A stretch of DNA of 64,000 nucleotides from Streptomyces capitiformicae (GTDB taxonomy: Bacteria; Actinomycetota; Actinomycetes; Streptomycetales; Streptomycetaceae): NCBI RefSeq assembly GCF_002214185.1, contig NZ_CP022161.1, forward strand, positions 8,687,486-8,751,485, read 5' to 3'. Shown here piece by piece: positions 26,244-34,159 of the stretch; position 1 is the stretch's first letter; the number at the start of each line of letters is the position of its first letter. Both the position numbers and the translations under genes were made by a program. The notes under the pieces are model-generated. The model ran no database searches. It saw nothing but the letters and a program-made list of their open reading frames with translations, and had not been told where the DNA came from.

Positions 26244-26945
26244 TCAGGCCAGATCCAGCAGCAGGTCAGCCAGTTCGCCGGGGGCGGTGACCATGGCCTC
26301 GTGGCCGGTGGCGATCTCGTGGACCGGCCAGCCCCGGGCGGCGGCCCGCTCGGCGTGCGGGGTGAACACCCGCATCCAGGCGGTGCACTCGACGAAGACG
26401 CCGGGCACCTGGTCCGCCTTGCCGGTCAGCCGGAGCGGCTCGGTGTACGTCAGCCATGGGTGCGGGGTCAGCCGGGGGCCGAGCCAGTCCAGGTCCGACT
26501 GTTCCTCCACCCCCAGGACGCTCAGTGAGCGCACCGGAATGAGCCAGCCGAAGCCGGGTCCTGCCACGGACTCCCGGTAGTGGCCCGCGATGGTGGCGGG
26601 CTGCAGGTCGATCGCCGCGTCCCCGTCGTCGCCGACGAAGGCGTCCAGGTAGACCCGCTTCGCCAGTCGCTCGGGGACGCGGTCCGCGACCCCGGTGACG
26701 ACCTGGCCGGCGTAGCTGTGCCCGACGAGCACCACATCCCGCAGGTCATGGGCCTCGATCAGGGCCACGACGTCCTGGATGTGCGTCGTCAGACCCACTT
26801 GGGGACTGAGCAGGTGGGCGCGGTCACTCACCCCGGTGAGCGTGGGGGTGTGCACCTCGTGCCCGGCGGCGCGCAGCCCCGGTGTCACGCGCTGCCACAC
26901 CCAGCCGCCGTGCCAGGCCCCGTGCAGGAGGACGAAGACCTTCAT
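26244..26945 (-). CDS. Alpha/beta hydrolase (methylesterase-like) in the aromatic operon
   Basis: A 233-residue hydrolase with HGAWHGGWVW at the oxyanion site, the nucleophile elbow VGHSYAGQV (Ser), and the catalytic His in GHEAMVTAPGELA. HGAWHGGWVW is common in the plant methylesterase/hydroxynitrile lyase type group, so hydrolysis of a methyl or lactone ester of the aromatic substrate or ring-cleavage product is likely. ATG overlaps the stop of the Rieske oxygenase gene (ATGA). Confidence 0.82.
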   Translation of the reverse strand: MKVFVLLHGAWHGGWVWQRVTPGLRAAGHEVHTPTLTGVSDRAHLLSPQVGLTTHIQDVVALIEAHDLRDVVLVGHSYAGQVVTGVADRVPERLAKRVYLDAFVGDDGDAAIDLQPATIAGHYRESVAGPGFGWLIPVRSLSVLGVEEQSDLDWLGPRLTPHPWLTYTEPLRLTGKADQVPGVFVECTAWMRVFTPHAERAAARGWPVHEIATGHEAMVTAPGELADLLLDLA

Positions 26946-27970
26946 GCCGACACGTTTCCTCGCTGCTCGTGGGCGAGCATCTTCGCCAGCGCGCGGCGTC
27001 CGCGCAGGGCGGCCAGATCGGAGCGGATGCTGGACTCGACGGTGCCGCCCGGGTCCGTGGCGTACATCAACTCCTGGGCCTCCAGGGCGTCGACGTCCTC
27101 CTGCATCACCGCGAGCTGCTGCTTGTGCTGGAACTCCGTGAGCTCTTCGTCGTCGATGAGGTAGTCGCGGGCCAGGGCGTAGAAGTCGTGGGTCTCGTTG
27201 CCCAGGCCGGGCGTCATGCCGTACAGCACCTTCATGTGGAAGCCCTCCGGTTCCTCGGTGCCGGTGGCCGCGACGCGGATGTGGAGGATGAAGATGCCCG
27301 GCGGGTAGAACTCCCCGTCCTGCCAGCGGTCCACCGGGGAGGTCAGTCCGCAGGACTTCTCGTAGAACGGCGGGGCCTCGATGCCGGTCATGCGGCGGCT
27401 GAAGGCGACCCGGTCGCCGTCCACGGTGACGTCGATCGGGGTGGCGGCGACGGCCGCGTTGCCGATGCTCGTCGGGTGCAGGAACGTCTCGTGGGTGAGG
27501 TCCAGCAGGTTCTCCACCAGCAGCAGGTGGCGTGCCTTCAGCGGGACGACGCCGTGCACATGGGTCCAGTCCGGATCGGTCAGCCACGAGGTGTCCGGCA
27601 GCAGGCTCGCGTCGGCCAGTTCGGGGTCGCCGGGCCAGATCCAGATGGCGCCGTCCTTCTCGACCAGCGGGAAGCGGCGCAGCGTGGCCTTGGGCAGGTC
27701 GGCCTGCTCGGCGACCCCGACGCACACGCCCCCGGCGTCGAAGCGGTAGCCGTGGTAGTCGCACTGGAGGGTGCCGTCGTCGTCGAGATGGCCGAGCGAC
27801 AGCGGGTACTTGCGGTGGGGGCAGCGGTCCTCGACGGCGGTCACGGTGGCGTCGGGCAGCCGGTAGAAGCAGACCGGGATGTCCGTGATCCAGCGGCGGG
27901 TGAGGGTCCGGCCGATCTCGTCGGACCAGGCTCCCAGGTACCAGCCGTTGCGCACGTGTGAGGAGAGCAT
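26942..27970 (-). CDS. Rieske oxygenase, VanA-like (O-demethylase or ring hydroxylase) alpha subunit
   Basis: A 342-residue Rieske non-heme iron oxygenase. The 2Fe-2S motif is CPHRKYPLSLG, then CDYHGYRFD. The mononuclear iron site is in NLLDLTHETFLHP (Asp and two His). Length and layout fit the VanA/phthalate 4,5-dioxygenase group, single-component oxygenases that remove a methyl group or hydroxylate an aromatic acid with electrons from a VanB-type reductase, encoded immediately upstream. The natural substrate cannot be read from sequence. ATG at 27970. Confidence 0.9.
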   Translation of the reverse strand: MLSSHVRNGWYLGAWSDEIGRTLTRRWITDIPVCFYRLPDATVTAVEDRCPHRKYPLSLGHLDDDGTLQCDYHGYRFDAGGVCVGVAEQADLPKATLRRFPLVEKDGAIWIWPGDPELADASLLPDTSWLTDPDWTHVHGVVPLKARHLLLVENLLDLTHETFLHPTSIGNAAVAATPIDVTVDGDRVAFSRRMTGIEAPPFYEKSCGLTSPVDRWQDGEFYPPGIFILHIRVAATGTEEPEGFHMKVLYGMTPGLGNETHDFYALARDYLIDDEELTEFQHKQQLAVMQEDVDALEAQELMYATDPGGTVESSIRSDLAALRGRRALAKMLAHEQRGNVSA

Positions 27971-28027
27971 GACGGCGATGCCTTTCTCTTCGAAGACTTT
28001 CCTTGAGGGTGGGCTGAGGCCCGGGAG

Positions 28028-29062
28028 TCAGAGGTCCAGGACGAGGCGGCCGCCGCGGGCGCGGGAGACGCAGATCAGCATCGTGTCGCCGGCGGCCCGC
28101 TCGTCATCGGTGAGCAGGGAGTCCCGGTGGTCGATCTCGCCCGCCAGGACGGCGGTCTCGCAGGAGCCGCAGATGCCCTCCTCGCAGGAGGACATGACCT
28201 GCGCGCCCGCCGCTTCCACCGCCCTGAGTACGGACTGTCCCGGCTGTACGGTGAGCGTCACCCCGGTCGAGCGCAGTTCCACCTCGAACGGTTCGTCGCC
28301 CTCGCCGTCACCGGAGTGCTGCCCCGGGGCCGCGGCGAACCGCTCCACGTTGAGCGATCCCGCCGGCCAGGTGGCGCAGTGGGCCTCGACCGCGTCGATC
28401 AGCCCGGCCGGGCCGCAGCAGTACACCAGGGTGGAGGGGGCGGGTTCGCCGAGGTGGCCGGCGAGGTCGAGCAGACCGTACTCGTCCTGCGGCCGTACGG
28501 TCACGCGCTCGCCGTAGCCCTCCAGCTCGGACAGGAACGCCATGGAGGTGCGGCTCCGGCCCCCGTAGAGCAGGGACCAGTCGGCCCCGGCCGCGTCGGC
28601 CTCGGCGATCATCGGCAGCAAGGGGGTGATGCCGATGCCGCCGGCGACGAACAGGTACCGCCTGGCCTGCCGCAGTGGGAAGTTGTTGCGCGGGCCGCGT
28701 ATCCGCAGCTCGCTTCCCTCGCGGACGTTGTCGTGGACCCACCGCGATCCGCCGCGTCCGTCGGGTTCCCGCAGCACCGCGATGCGCCAGCAGTCGGTGA
28801 CGGCCGTCGGGCCGCACAGCGAGTACTGGCGGACGGTGCCCGTCGGGAGGACCACGTCGATGTGCGCGCCCGGCTGCCAGCGCGGCAGGGGTACCCCGTC
28901 GTGCCGTGCGAGCACCAGGGACGTGACACCGTCCGCCGCCGTCTGTCGGGACACTACGGTGACGGTGCCGTCGTACTCGGTCTCGCGCGGCGCCGGGGTG
29001 GTCGAGGCTGCGGCCGTCCCGAGCGGGAGCGCGTCCAGGGCTGCGGGCGACGGGCTCGTCAT
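28028..29062 (-). CDS. VanB-like ferredoxin reductase partner of the Rieske oxygenase
   Basis: A 344-residue phthalate-dioxygenase-reductase-type protein in the order FMN-binding barrel (WQPGAHIDVVLPTG, RQYSLCG), NAD domain (VAGGIGITPLLPMI, VYCCGP), and C-terminal plant-type 2Fe-2S (SCEEGICGSC and LICVSRA). It passes electrons from NADH to the Rieske oxygenase. An in-frame ATG at 29071 sits immediately against GAGGAG, whereas the ATG at 29062 has GAGGAG nine bases upstream, so 29062 is preferred. Confidence 0.9.
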   Translation of the reverse strand: MTSPSPAALDALPLGTAAASTTPAPRETEYDGTVTVVSRQTAADGVTSLVLARHDGVPLPRWQPGAHIDVVLPTGTVRQYSLCGPTAVTDCWRIAVLREPDGRGGSRWVHDNVREGSELRIRGPRNNFPLRQARRYLFVAGGIGITPLLPMIAEADAAGADWSLLYGGRSRTSMAFLSELEGYGERVTVRPQDEYGLLDLAGHLGEPAPSTLVYCCGPAGLIDAVEAHCATWPAGSLNVERFAAAPGQHSGDGEGDEPFEVELRSTGVTLTVQPGQSVLRAVEAAGAQVMSSCEEGICGSCETAVLAGEIDHRDSLLTDDERAAGDTMLICVSRARGGRLVLDL

Positions 29063-29184
29063 GTGCGTCATCTCCTCGGCACGGTCGGTGGTGCGGTGGC
29101 ACGTTCGACGCTAGTCGGGGGGAACGCGCAGGTCGTCGCGCTAATGACCGGACCCGGACGGCGGAAGGTCACGATCCGCCTACG

Positions 29185-29478
29185 TCATTCGTCGTGCCCG
29201 CCGTGCTCCCGGCCGTGCCGTGGGGTCTGGTCGAGGTGGATGTACAGCGGGTGGTCCGTGGTCCACAGGGCCTCCACCACGGCGTGCAGATACTCGGCGT
29301 CGACCCGCCACAGAGGTTCGCCGTAGCGGTCGTCCCGCGTGACGCCGCCCGACGGAACGACGTCGGCCAGCAGCTTCTGGTGACCGGGCGCGCGGTCCGG
29401 ATCGTCCGTCCCCCGCGCGAACTCCACGAACAGGGACGTGTCGCGGAAGGGCACCCAGATGTGCGTCGCCGACGTCAT
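29185..29478 (-). CDS. Unknown 97-residue protein in the aromatic operon
   Basis: I do not recognise this family. The protein is acidic, with THIWVPFRDTSLFVEFARG near the start, GVTRDDRYGEPLWRVDAEYL centrally, and a His/Gly-rich end (RHGREHGGHDE). It has no membrane segment or signal peptide. Its ATG overlaps the stop of the GalB-like gene (ATGA) and a 122-base gap separates it from the reductase. The position between two pathway enzymes suggests a dedicated role such as a small isomerase, a substrate-binding subunit or a metal chaperone. Confidence 0.75.
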   Translation of the reverse strand: MTSATHIWVPFRDTSLFVEFARGTDDPDRAPGHQKLLADVVPSGGVTRDDRYGEPLWRVDAEYLHAVVEALWTTDHPLYIHLDQTPRHGREHGGHDE

Positions 29479-30224
29479 GCCAGCACCCCGGTCGTCTCGG
29501 GGTAGAGCCGCACGTACGCCTCACCCATGGTCCCGTGCGAAAGCCCCAGATTGGGGCCGGCGTTCCGCTTCAGCTGGACCCCGCGGCGCTTGGCCAGGTC
29601 GGTGTAGTAGTCCCACATGTGCTGCTGGGCGGCCAGGCACTCCATGGCCTTGCGTTTCCTGTCGAAGACGGTCGTGATGTCGAGCAGGACGTTCGGCTTG
29701 AAGTCGCATTGCTCGGGCTGGTGCGGCTCGAAGAAGAACACCGGGGGAGCGCCGAGCGGTTCACCGGGCGCGTCGTAGCCGACCGCCTGAGCCAGCACAC
29801 GTGCCTGCAGCGCCATGCGGGCGGCGGCGGGGTGGTCGCCGTTGTAGGGGTCGGTGAGGGTGTGCGTGAGAACGACCGCGGGGTTCACCTCCCGGTACAC
29901 GCGCACGATGCGGTCCACCAACTCCGGTTTCTCCAGCAGGGGATAGTCCCCGGCGTCCAGGAACTCGATCTCCGCGCCCAGCGCGGCGGCGGCATTGGTG
30001 GCCTCCGTACGGCGGAGTTCCTTGATCTCGTCGAGGCGGAGGCCCTCCCGCCAGGCACGGGCGGACTCTCCGCGTTCGCCGAAGCTCAGGCACAGCACCT
30101 TGGCGCGCTGACCGCGTTCGGCGGCCAGGGCGATGGCGCCGCCGGCCCGCCAGACGAAGTCGCCGGCGTGGGCGCTGATCACCAGCAGGGCGCCGTCGGA
30201 CGATGGTGACGCGGTGGGGGTCAT
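29475..30224 (-). CDS. PIG-L/LmbE-type hydratase, probable GalB-like 4-oxalomesaconate hydratase
   Basis: A 249-residue LmbE-fold zinc protein. The first metal motif reads SAHAGDFVWRAGGAI, a variant of the AHPDD motif, and the later one is THTLTDPYNGDHPAA. Pseudomonas putida GalB, the hydratase that turns 4-oxalomesaconate into 4-carboxy-4-hydroxy-2-oxoadipate, is a LmbE-type enzyme and, as I recall, also has a modified SAH-ADFVWRAGG segment. Given the LigAB and LigK-type neighbours, this role fits better than sugar deacetylation. ATG 30224 is preceded by AAGGAG. It is the first gene of the nine-gene minus-strand operon. Confidence 0.82.
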   Translation of the reverse strand: MTPTASPSSDGALLVISAHAGDFVWRAGGAIALAAERGQRAKVLCLSFGERGESARAWREGLRLDEIKELRRTEATNAAAALGAEIEFLDAGDYPLLEKPELVDRIVRVYREVNPAVVLTHTLTDPYNGDHPAAARMALQARVLAQAVGYDAPGEPLGAPPVFFFEPHQPEQCDFKPNVLLDITTVFDRKRKAMECLAAQQHMWDYYTDLAKRRGVQLKRNAGPNLGLSHGTMGEAYVRLYPETTGVLA

Positions 30225-30615
30225 CGGGACTCCTTGGTATCGGACGGGAGCGGATGGGGTCGGACGGGAGCGGATGGGGTCGGACGGGACCAGCGCGTCG
30301 GCCGGACGGTCGGCGCGTGCCGGGATGTCGACGAGTTCCTGTGCCGACGAGCTCGTATGCCGGGCGGCGGATCGCCGAGTCGCGTGCCCGCAGATCTGGC
30401 GGAAGCGGGTCCGCCGGGAAATGCGGCTGCGAAGTGATGCCGTGCGTGAGGGCGAGCACCCTACGAAGTCCGCCCCGGTGGCACGGCGTTGACACGAAGA
30501 GAACGGGTCGGCACCGGCCGACCGCGTTGGCACCATATCGCGAAATTTTTTGTTGACAATAGTGTTGACTTCAAGCAACCTCCTGCCAGCATTCCTGGAG
30601 GAGCTCGGAGGAGAC
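30225..30615. promoter_or_regulatory. Divergent promoter region of the aromatic cluster with candidate GntR site
   Basis: Non-coding, 391 bases. Close to the galB-like start lies a 20-bp unit (CGGACGGGAGCGGATGGGGT) repeated about two and a half times at 30241-30290. Near the aldolase gene, 30539-30580 is AT-rich and contains a TTGACA at 30554-30559 plus a second GTTGAC 11 bases on; TTGTTGACAA there is a near-palindrome of the type bound by FadR-family GntR proteins. This is a candidate operator for the GntR regulator encoded at 31310. Confidence 0.5.
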
Positions 30616-31299
30616 ATGTCCCACCGCCATGTCGTCGTCAGGAACATCGACCGACCGGCCCCGGACGTGGTCGCCCGGCTCGCCGAGGCCGGGGTGTCCA
30701 CGGTGCACGAGGCCATCGGCCGCCGTGGCTTCGCGGGGACCGGCCTGAGGCCGAACCAGCGGAACGTACGGATGGCGGGCCCGGCGGTGACCGTCAGCTC
30801 GCACCCCGGGGACAACCTGATGATTCACGCGGCCGTCGAAGTGTGCCGTCCCGGGGACGTCCTCGTGGTCACGACCACCTGCCCGTCCACGGACGGCATG
30901 TTCGGCGAACTGCTGGCGACGTCCCTGGCCGCCCGCGGTGTCATCGGCCTGGTCACGGCGGCCGGGGTGCGCGACACCGCCGAACTGCGGGAGATGGGCT
31001 TCCACGTCTGGTCGCGGGCCGTGTCCGCCCAAGGCACGGTGAAGGCGTCCCCCGGTTCTGTGAACGTGCCCGTGACGCTCGGCGGGGTATCCGTCCGGCC
31101 CGGTGACGTCGTGGTCGCCGACGACGACGGCGTGGCCGTCGTACCGCTCGCGGAGGCGGAGGAGGCGGCCGAGCTCGCGGAGAAGCGGATCGCGAAGGAA
31201 GTCGCTACCCGGGAGGTACTGCGTTCCGGGACGCTGGAGGTCGACCACTACGCACTGCGCGCCCGACTCGCCGGACTGGGCGTCACCTACCAGGACTGA
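30616..31299 (+). CDS. LigK/GalC-type 4-carboxy-4-hydroxy-2-oxoadipate aldolase
   Basis: A 227-residue RraA-fold class II aldolase. GMFGELLATSLAARGVIGLV and the AGVRDT segment carry the Arg-Asp pair needed for metal and substrate binding in the P. putida HMG/CHA aldolase. The family cleaves CHA or HMG to pyruvate plus oxaloacetate or pyruvate, and decarboxylates oxaloacetate. This is the final step of the protocatechuate 4,5-cleavage and gallate pathways. ATG 30616 follows GGAGGAG. It is divergent to the operon that would make its substrate, and GntR lies ten bases downstream. Confidence 0.87.
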   Translation: MSHRHVVVRNIDRPAPDVVARLAEAGVSTVHEAIGRRGFAGTGLRPNQRNVRMAGPAVTVSSHPGDNLMIHAAVEVCRPGDVLVVTTTCPSTDGMFGELLATSLAARGVIGLVTAAGVRDTAELREMGFHVWSRAVSAQGTVKASPGSVNVPVTLGGVSVRPGDVVVADDDGVAVVPLAEAEEAAELAEKRIAKEVATREVLRSGTLEVDHYALRARLAGLGVTYQD

Positions 31300-31309
31300 C
31301 CTCGCCGCA

Positions 31310-31990
31310 ATGAGCACATCCAGCACTCCCAGCACTCCCAGCACTCCCGTCGGAATCGATGTCACCGGAGCGATCCGGGACGCGCTGCTGCGCGGCGAGT
31401 ACGCGCCGCGACAGCGCCTGGTGGAGACGGACCTCTGCGAACAGTTCGGCGTCCGCCGCGCCGGCGTGCGTGCGGCGTTCCAGCAGCTGACGGCGGAAGG
31501 GCTGGTGGAGATCCAGCGCAACCGCGGCGCCCGCGTCCGGGAGATCACCTTCGCCGAGGCCGTCCAGATCACGGAGGCCCGGATGGTCCTCGAAGGGCTG
31601 ATCGCCGCCCGCGCGGCGGAGCGGATCGGCCCGGCGGAGGCCGAGACGCTGCGCGGTATCGGCGCGGACATGGCGAAGGCGGTCGCCGACGGAGAAGTGA
31701 CGGCCTACAGCGACCTCAATGCCCGCCTGCACCGCTGTGTACGCGACATCGCCGGGCACGAGACCGCCGACCGGCTCATCGAGCAGCTGCGGGCCCAGGT
31801 GGTCCGGCACCGGTTCATGCTCTCGCTGGTGCCCGGCCGGGCCCGTGCCTCGCTGCCCCAGCACCAGCGGATCATCGAGGCGATCGTCGCCGGCGACCCG
31901 CAGAAGGCCGAAGCCGCCATGCGGGACCACCTCGCCGGCGTGATCGAGGCGCTGAGAGCACTGGAGGCGAGCAGGACCGCGGCGGGGTGA
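31310..31990 (+). CDS. GntR-family (FadR/FCD type) transcriptional regulator
   Basis: A 226-residue regulator with a winged helix (residues about 15-80, CEQFGVRRAGVRAAFQQLTAEG) and an all-helical FCD effector domain with metal-binding type residues (ARMVLEGLIAARAAERI, DLNARLHRCVRDIAG, HQRIIEAIVAGD). FCD regulators usually bind carboxylic acids and repress catabolic genes until the ligand appears. The N-terminus begins with Ser-Thr-Pro repeats from a nine-base microsatellite (AGCACTCCC units, about 31322-31350). It probably controls both arms of the aromatic cluster. Confidence 0.88.
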   Translation: MSTSSTPSTPSTPVGIDVTGAIRDALLRGEYAPRQRLVETDLCEQFGVRRAGVRAAFQQLTAEGLVEIQRNRGARVREITFAEAVQITEARMVLEGLIAARAAERIGPAEAETLRGIGADMAKAVADGEVTAYSDLNARLHRCVRDIAGHETADRLIEQLRAQVVRHRFMLSLVPGRARASLPQHQRIIEAIVAGDPQKAEAAMRDHLAGVIEALRALEASRTAAG

Positions 31991-31997
31991 GAAACTG

Positions 31998-32165
31998 GTC
32001 GAAGGAGACCGGGTTGGTCTCACGTGGATGGTCAGGTCGCTGGTCGCCTGTCGCCCCGGCTTCGCGGAGACCTTTCATGATCTGACCGCGGAACTGGCCG
32101 TCGCGCTGGACGGCGGCGCTCTCCACCGAGGCGAGGTCGACGGTGACGGTGCCGCTGGTGGCCCG
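31998..32165 (-). pseudogene. YceI-like fragment
   Basis: On the minus strand the frame reads SGTVTVDLASVESAAVQRDG then QFRGQIMK, the pattern of the first part of YceI-family lipid-binding proteins, then degenerates. It has no start codon in context and is only about 55 codons long, wedged between the convergent GntR and acyl-CoA ligase genes. Most likely a remnant. Confidence 0.4.
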
Positions 32166-32169
32166 ACCG

Positions 32170-33801
32170 TCAGCTTCCGGACCAGTCGGCCTTCTGGACC
32201 GTTCTTCTGGCCCAGGCGAGTTCGAGCTTGCCCGTCGGCGTACGGGGCAGGGCTCCCGTCAGCACGACGGACCGCGGGACCTTGTAGCCGGCGAGGCTCC
32301 GCCGGACCCAGTCGGAGAGTTCCTCACCGGTGGTGGCGGCACCCGGCGCGACCGCCACGACGGCCGCAACCCGCTCACCCCATGTCTCGTCTGGTACACC
32401 CACGACCACGCAGTCCGTCACATCGGGGTGCGTCAGCAGCACGTTCTCCACCTCCTGTGGGTGCACCTTCTCCCCACCGGTGTTGATCACGCCCGAGCCC
32501 CGCCCGAGGAACCTGATCGCGCCGTCGGCCTCGATCTGGGCGAGATCGCCGGGAATGGAGTACCGGACCCCGTCGATGGTGCGGAACGTCCGCGCGCTCT
32601 TCCCGGTGTCCTTGTAGTAGCCGAGCGGCATCGGCCCGCAGTAGGCGAGGATCCCCGTCTCACCGCTGCCGGGCTCGACGAAACGGTCGCAGTCGCCGAT
32701 CACCCTGGTCGCGGACACCGGATAGAACCGGGCCGGCAGCTCCCGTACCGAGGAGGTGACCGCCAGGGCGAAGGGACCACCCTCGCTGGAGGCGATGGCG
32801 TCGACGACCGTGACGGAGGAGCGTTCGTGCAGCGCCGCCTTCAGCCGGTCGTCGAGCGCGGTGCCGGAGCTGAGGATCGTGCGAAGGGAACCCAGGTCGT
32901 ACGGTGTGCCGGCGTCTTCGGCGCGCACCAGTTCGTCGACGAGCGGTCGGCAGACGGCGTTGCCCGCGACGAGCAGTGTGTCGACCTCGCGCTCGGCGAG
33001 CGTCTGCCAGACGTGGGCCGGATCCAGTCCGCCCTGCCGTGCCATGACCGCCCGGCCGCCCACCAGCAGGGTGCCCATGGTGTTGAACAGTCCGGTGGCG
33101 TGCATCAGAGGGACGACCGGCATCGTGGTGGGAGCTCTGCCTTCGTTGTGGGCGGCGAGCGCGACCGACGCGGCTTCGTCGAGCGTTTTCGGCAGTTCTG
33201 TGACGCCGGCCTGCCGGAGGATCGGAATGGAGTGGAGCAGGTCGCCGAGCTGCCACATCACGCCCTTGGGCTTGCCCGTGGTGCCGCCGGTGTACATGAA
33301 GAGCCGGTCCGATCCGGGCCGGGGCCGGGCCGCGCGGGGTGCGTACGCCGCGAGCAGCTCTTCCAGCTCGGGCACGTCCGGCCCGGCCGGGCCTTCGGCG
33401 GGCGGATCCCCCGCCCTCACGAGCAGCTTCAGTGTGCGGACGTGTCGGGCGGCGTGCGTGACCCGGTCGGCCAGGGCGCCGCCGAAGACGAGTGCCGCCG
33501 CGTCGGCGTCCGTGAGCAGTTCGGACAACTCCTCACCGGTGTAGCGGTAGTTGGCGTTCGCGGGGACGGCGCCGATCTTGAACGCGGCATAGACCGTCTC
33601 CAGATACGCGGCGCCGTTGTACAGGTAGCAGGCCACTGTGTCGCCCGCCCGCACCCCGGCATCTTCCAGCGCGGCGGCCAGCCGTGACGCGCGATCGTCG
33701 AACTCCCGGTAGGTCAGTTCACGACCGGGCTCGACGATGGCGACGGCATCGGGCAGGGCGCGGGAGACCGCCTCCCAGATGGTGCCGATGGACACGTCCA
33801 A
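32170..33801 (-). CDS. Acyl-CoA synthetase (AMP-dependent ligase)
   Basis: A 543-residue ANL-superfamily ligase with [13 protein letters not shown], the GDLAQIEADGAIRFLGR hinge, INTGGEKVHPQEVE, and the catalytic Lys in PRTPTGKLE. It activates a carboxylic acid to its CoA thioester; the closest feel is of FadD-like long-chain or alicyclic/aromatic acid ligases, so the substrate is open. It may feed side-chain or aromatic acids to the neighbouring catabolic genes. TTG 33801 is chosen as start because GAGGAGG lies eight bases upstream; GTG 33795 is an alternative. It is divergent from a two-component system. Confidence 0.85.
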   Translation of the reverse strand: MDVSIGTIWEAVSRALPDAVAIVEPGRELTYREFDDRASRLAAALEDAGVRAGDTVACYLYNGAAYLETVYAAFKIGAVPANANYRYTGEELSELLTDADAAALVFGGALADRVTHAARHVRTLKLLVRAGDPPAEGPAGPDVPELEELLAAYAPRAARPRPGSDRLFMYTGGTTGKPKGVMWQLGDLLHSIPILRQAGVTELPKTLDEAASVALAAHNEGRAPTTMPVVPLMHATGLFNTMGTLLVGGRAVMARQGGLDPAHVWQTLAEREVDTLLVAGNAVCRPLVDELVRAEDAGTPYDLGSLRTILSSGTALDDRLKAALHERSSVTVVDAIASSEGGPFALAVTSSVRELPARFYPVSATRVIGDCDRFVEPGSGETGILAYCGPMPLGYYKDTGKSARTFRTIDGVRYSIPGDLAQIEADGAIRFLGRGSGVINTGGEKVHPQEVENVLLTHPDVTDCVVVGVPDETWGERVAAVVAVAPGAATTGEELSDWVRRSLAGYKVPRSVVLTGALPRTPTGKLELAWARRTVQKADWSGS

Positions 33802-34159
33802 TGCTCGGACCTCCTCGTCCTGAGGGTTCGGGCACCCGGGCAGCGCGAACTCGGACCGACCGTGCGGCCGAGTCCACCCCGTGGGCTGCCTCGCGCATCC
33901 TGTCCGGGGGGCAGCGGGATACGGCGAGGTGGAAGTCAGGCTAGGCACGTGAGGCCCGACGGGGAAAGCGAGCAATGACTGAACCCGCTCGGCGCTTCGA
34001 CAGGCGATGAACAGGTCAAATGACGTAGCACCGCCCCGGGCGTGCCGGGCTACGATGCTGCCGTCGGCGTGCCCCGACCCCTCTCCCCGGCCACCAGGCC
34101 GTCCGCGAAATCCAGAGCACCTCATCCCGTGGGGCGTCGCGCAGCTGAGGAGGTAGGCC
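33802..34159. other. Divergent intergenic region: acyl-CoA ligase / sensor kinase
   Basis: About 358 bases with no supportable gene. It should hold promoters for both directions. A TACGAT hexamer near 34050 could be a -10 box for the kinase gene, but no convincing -35 is seen. Confidence 0.4.

Noticed and set aside
31299..31360. A separate start for GntR inside the aldolase frame at 31103
   Set aside because: The upstream extension lies in a shadow frame of the aldolase gene; ATG 31310 gives a normal winged-helix start.
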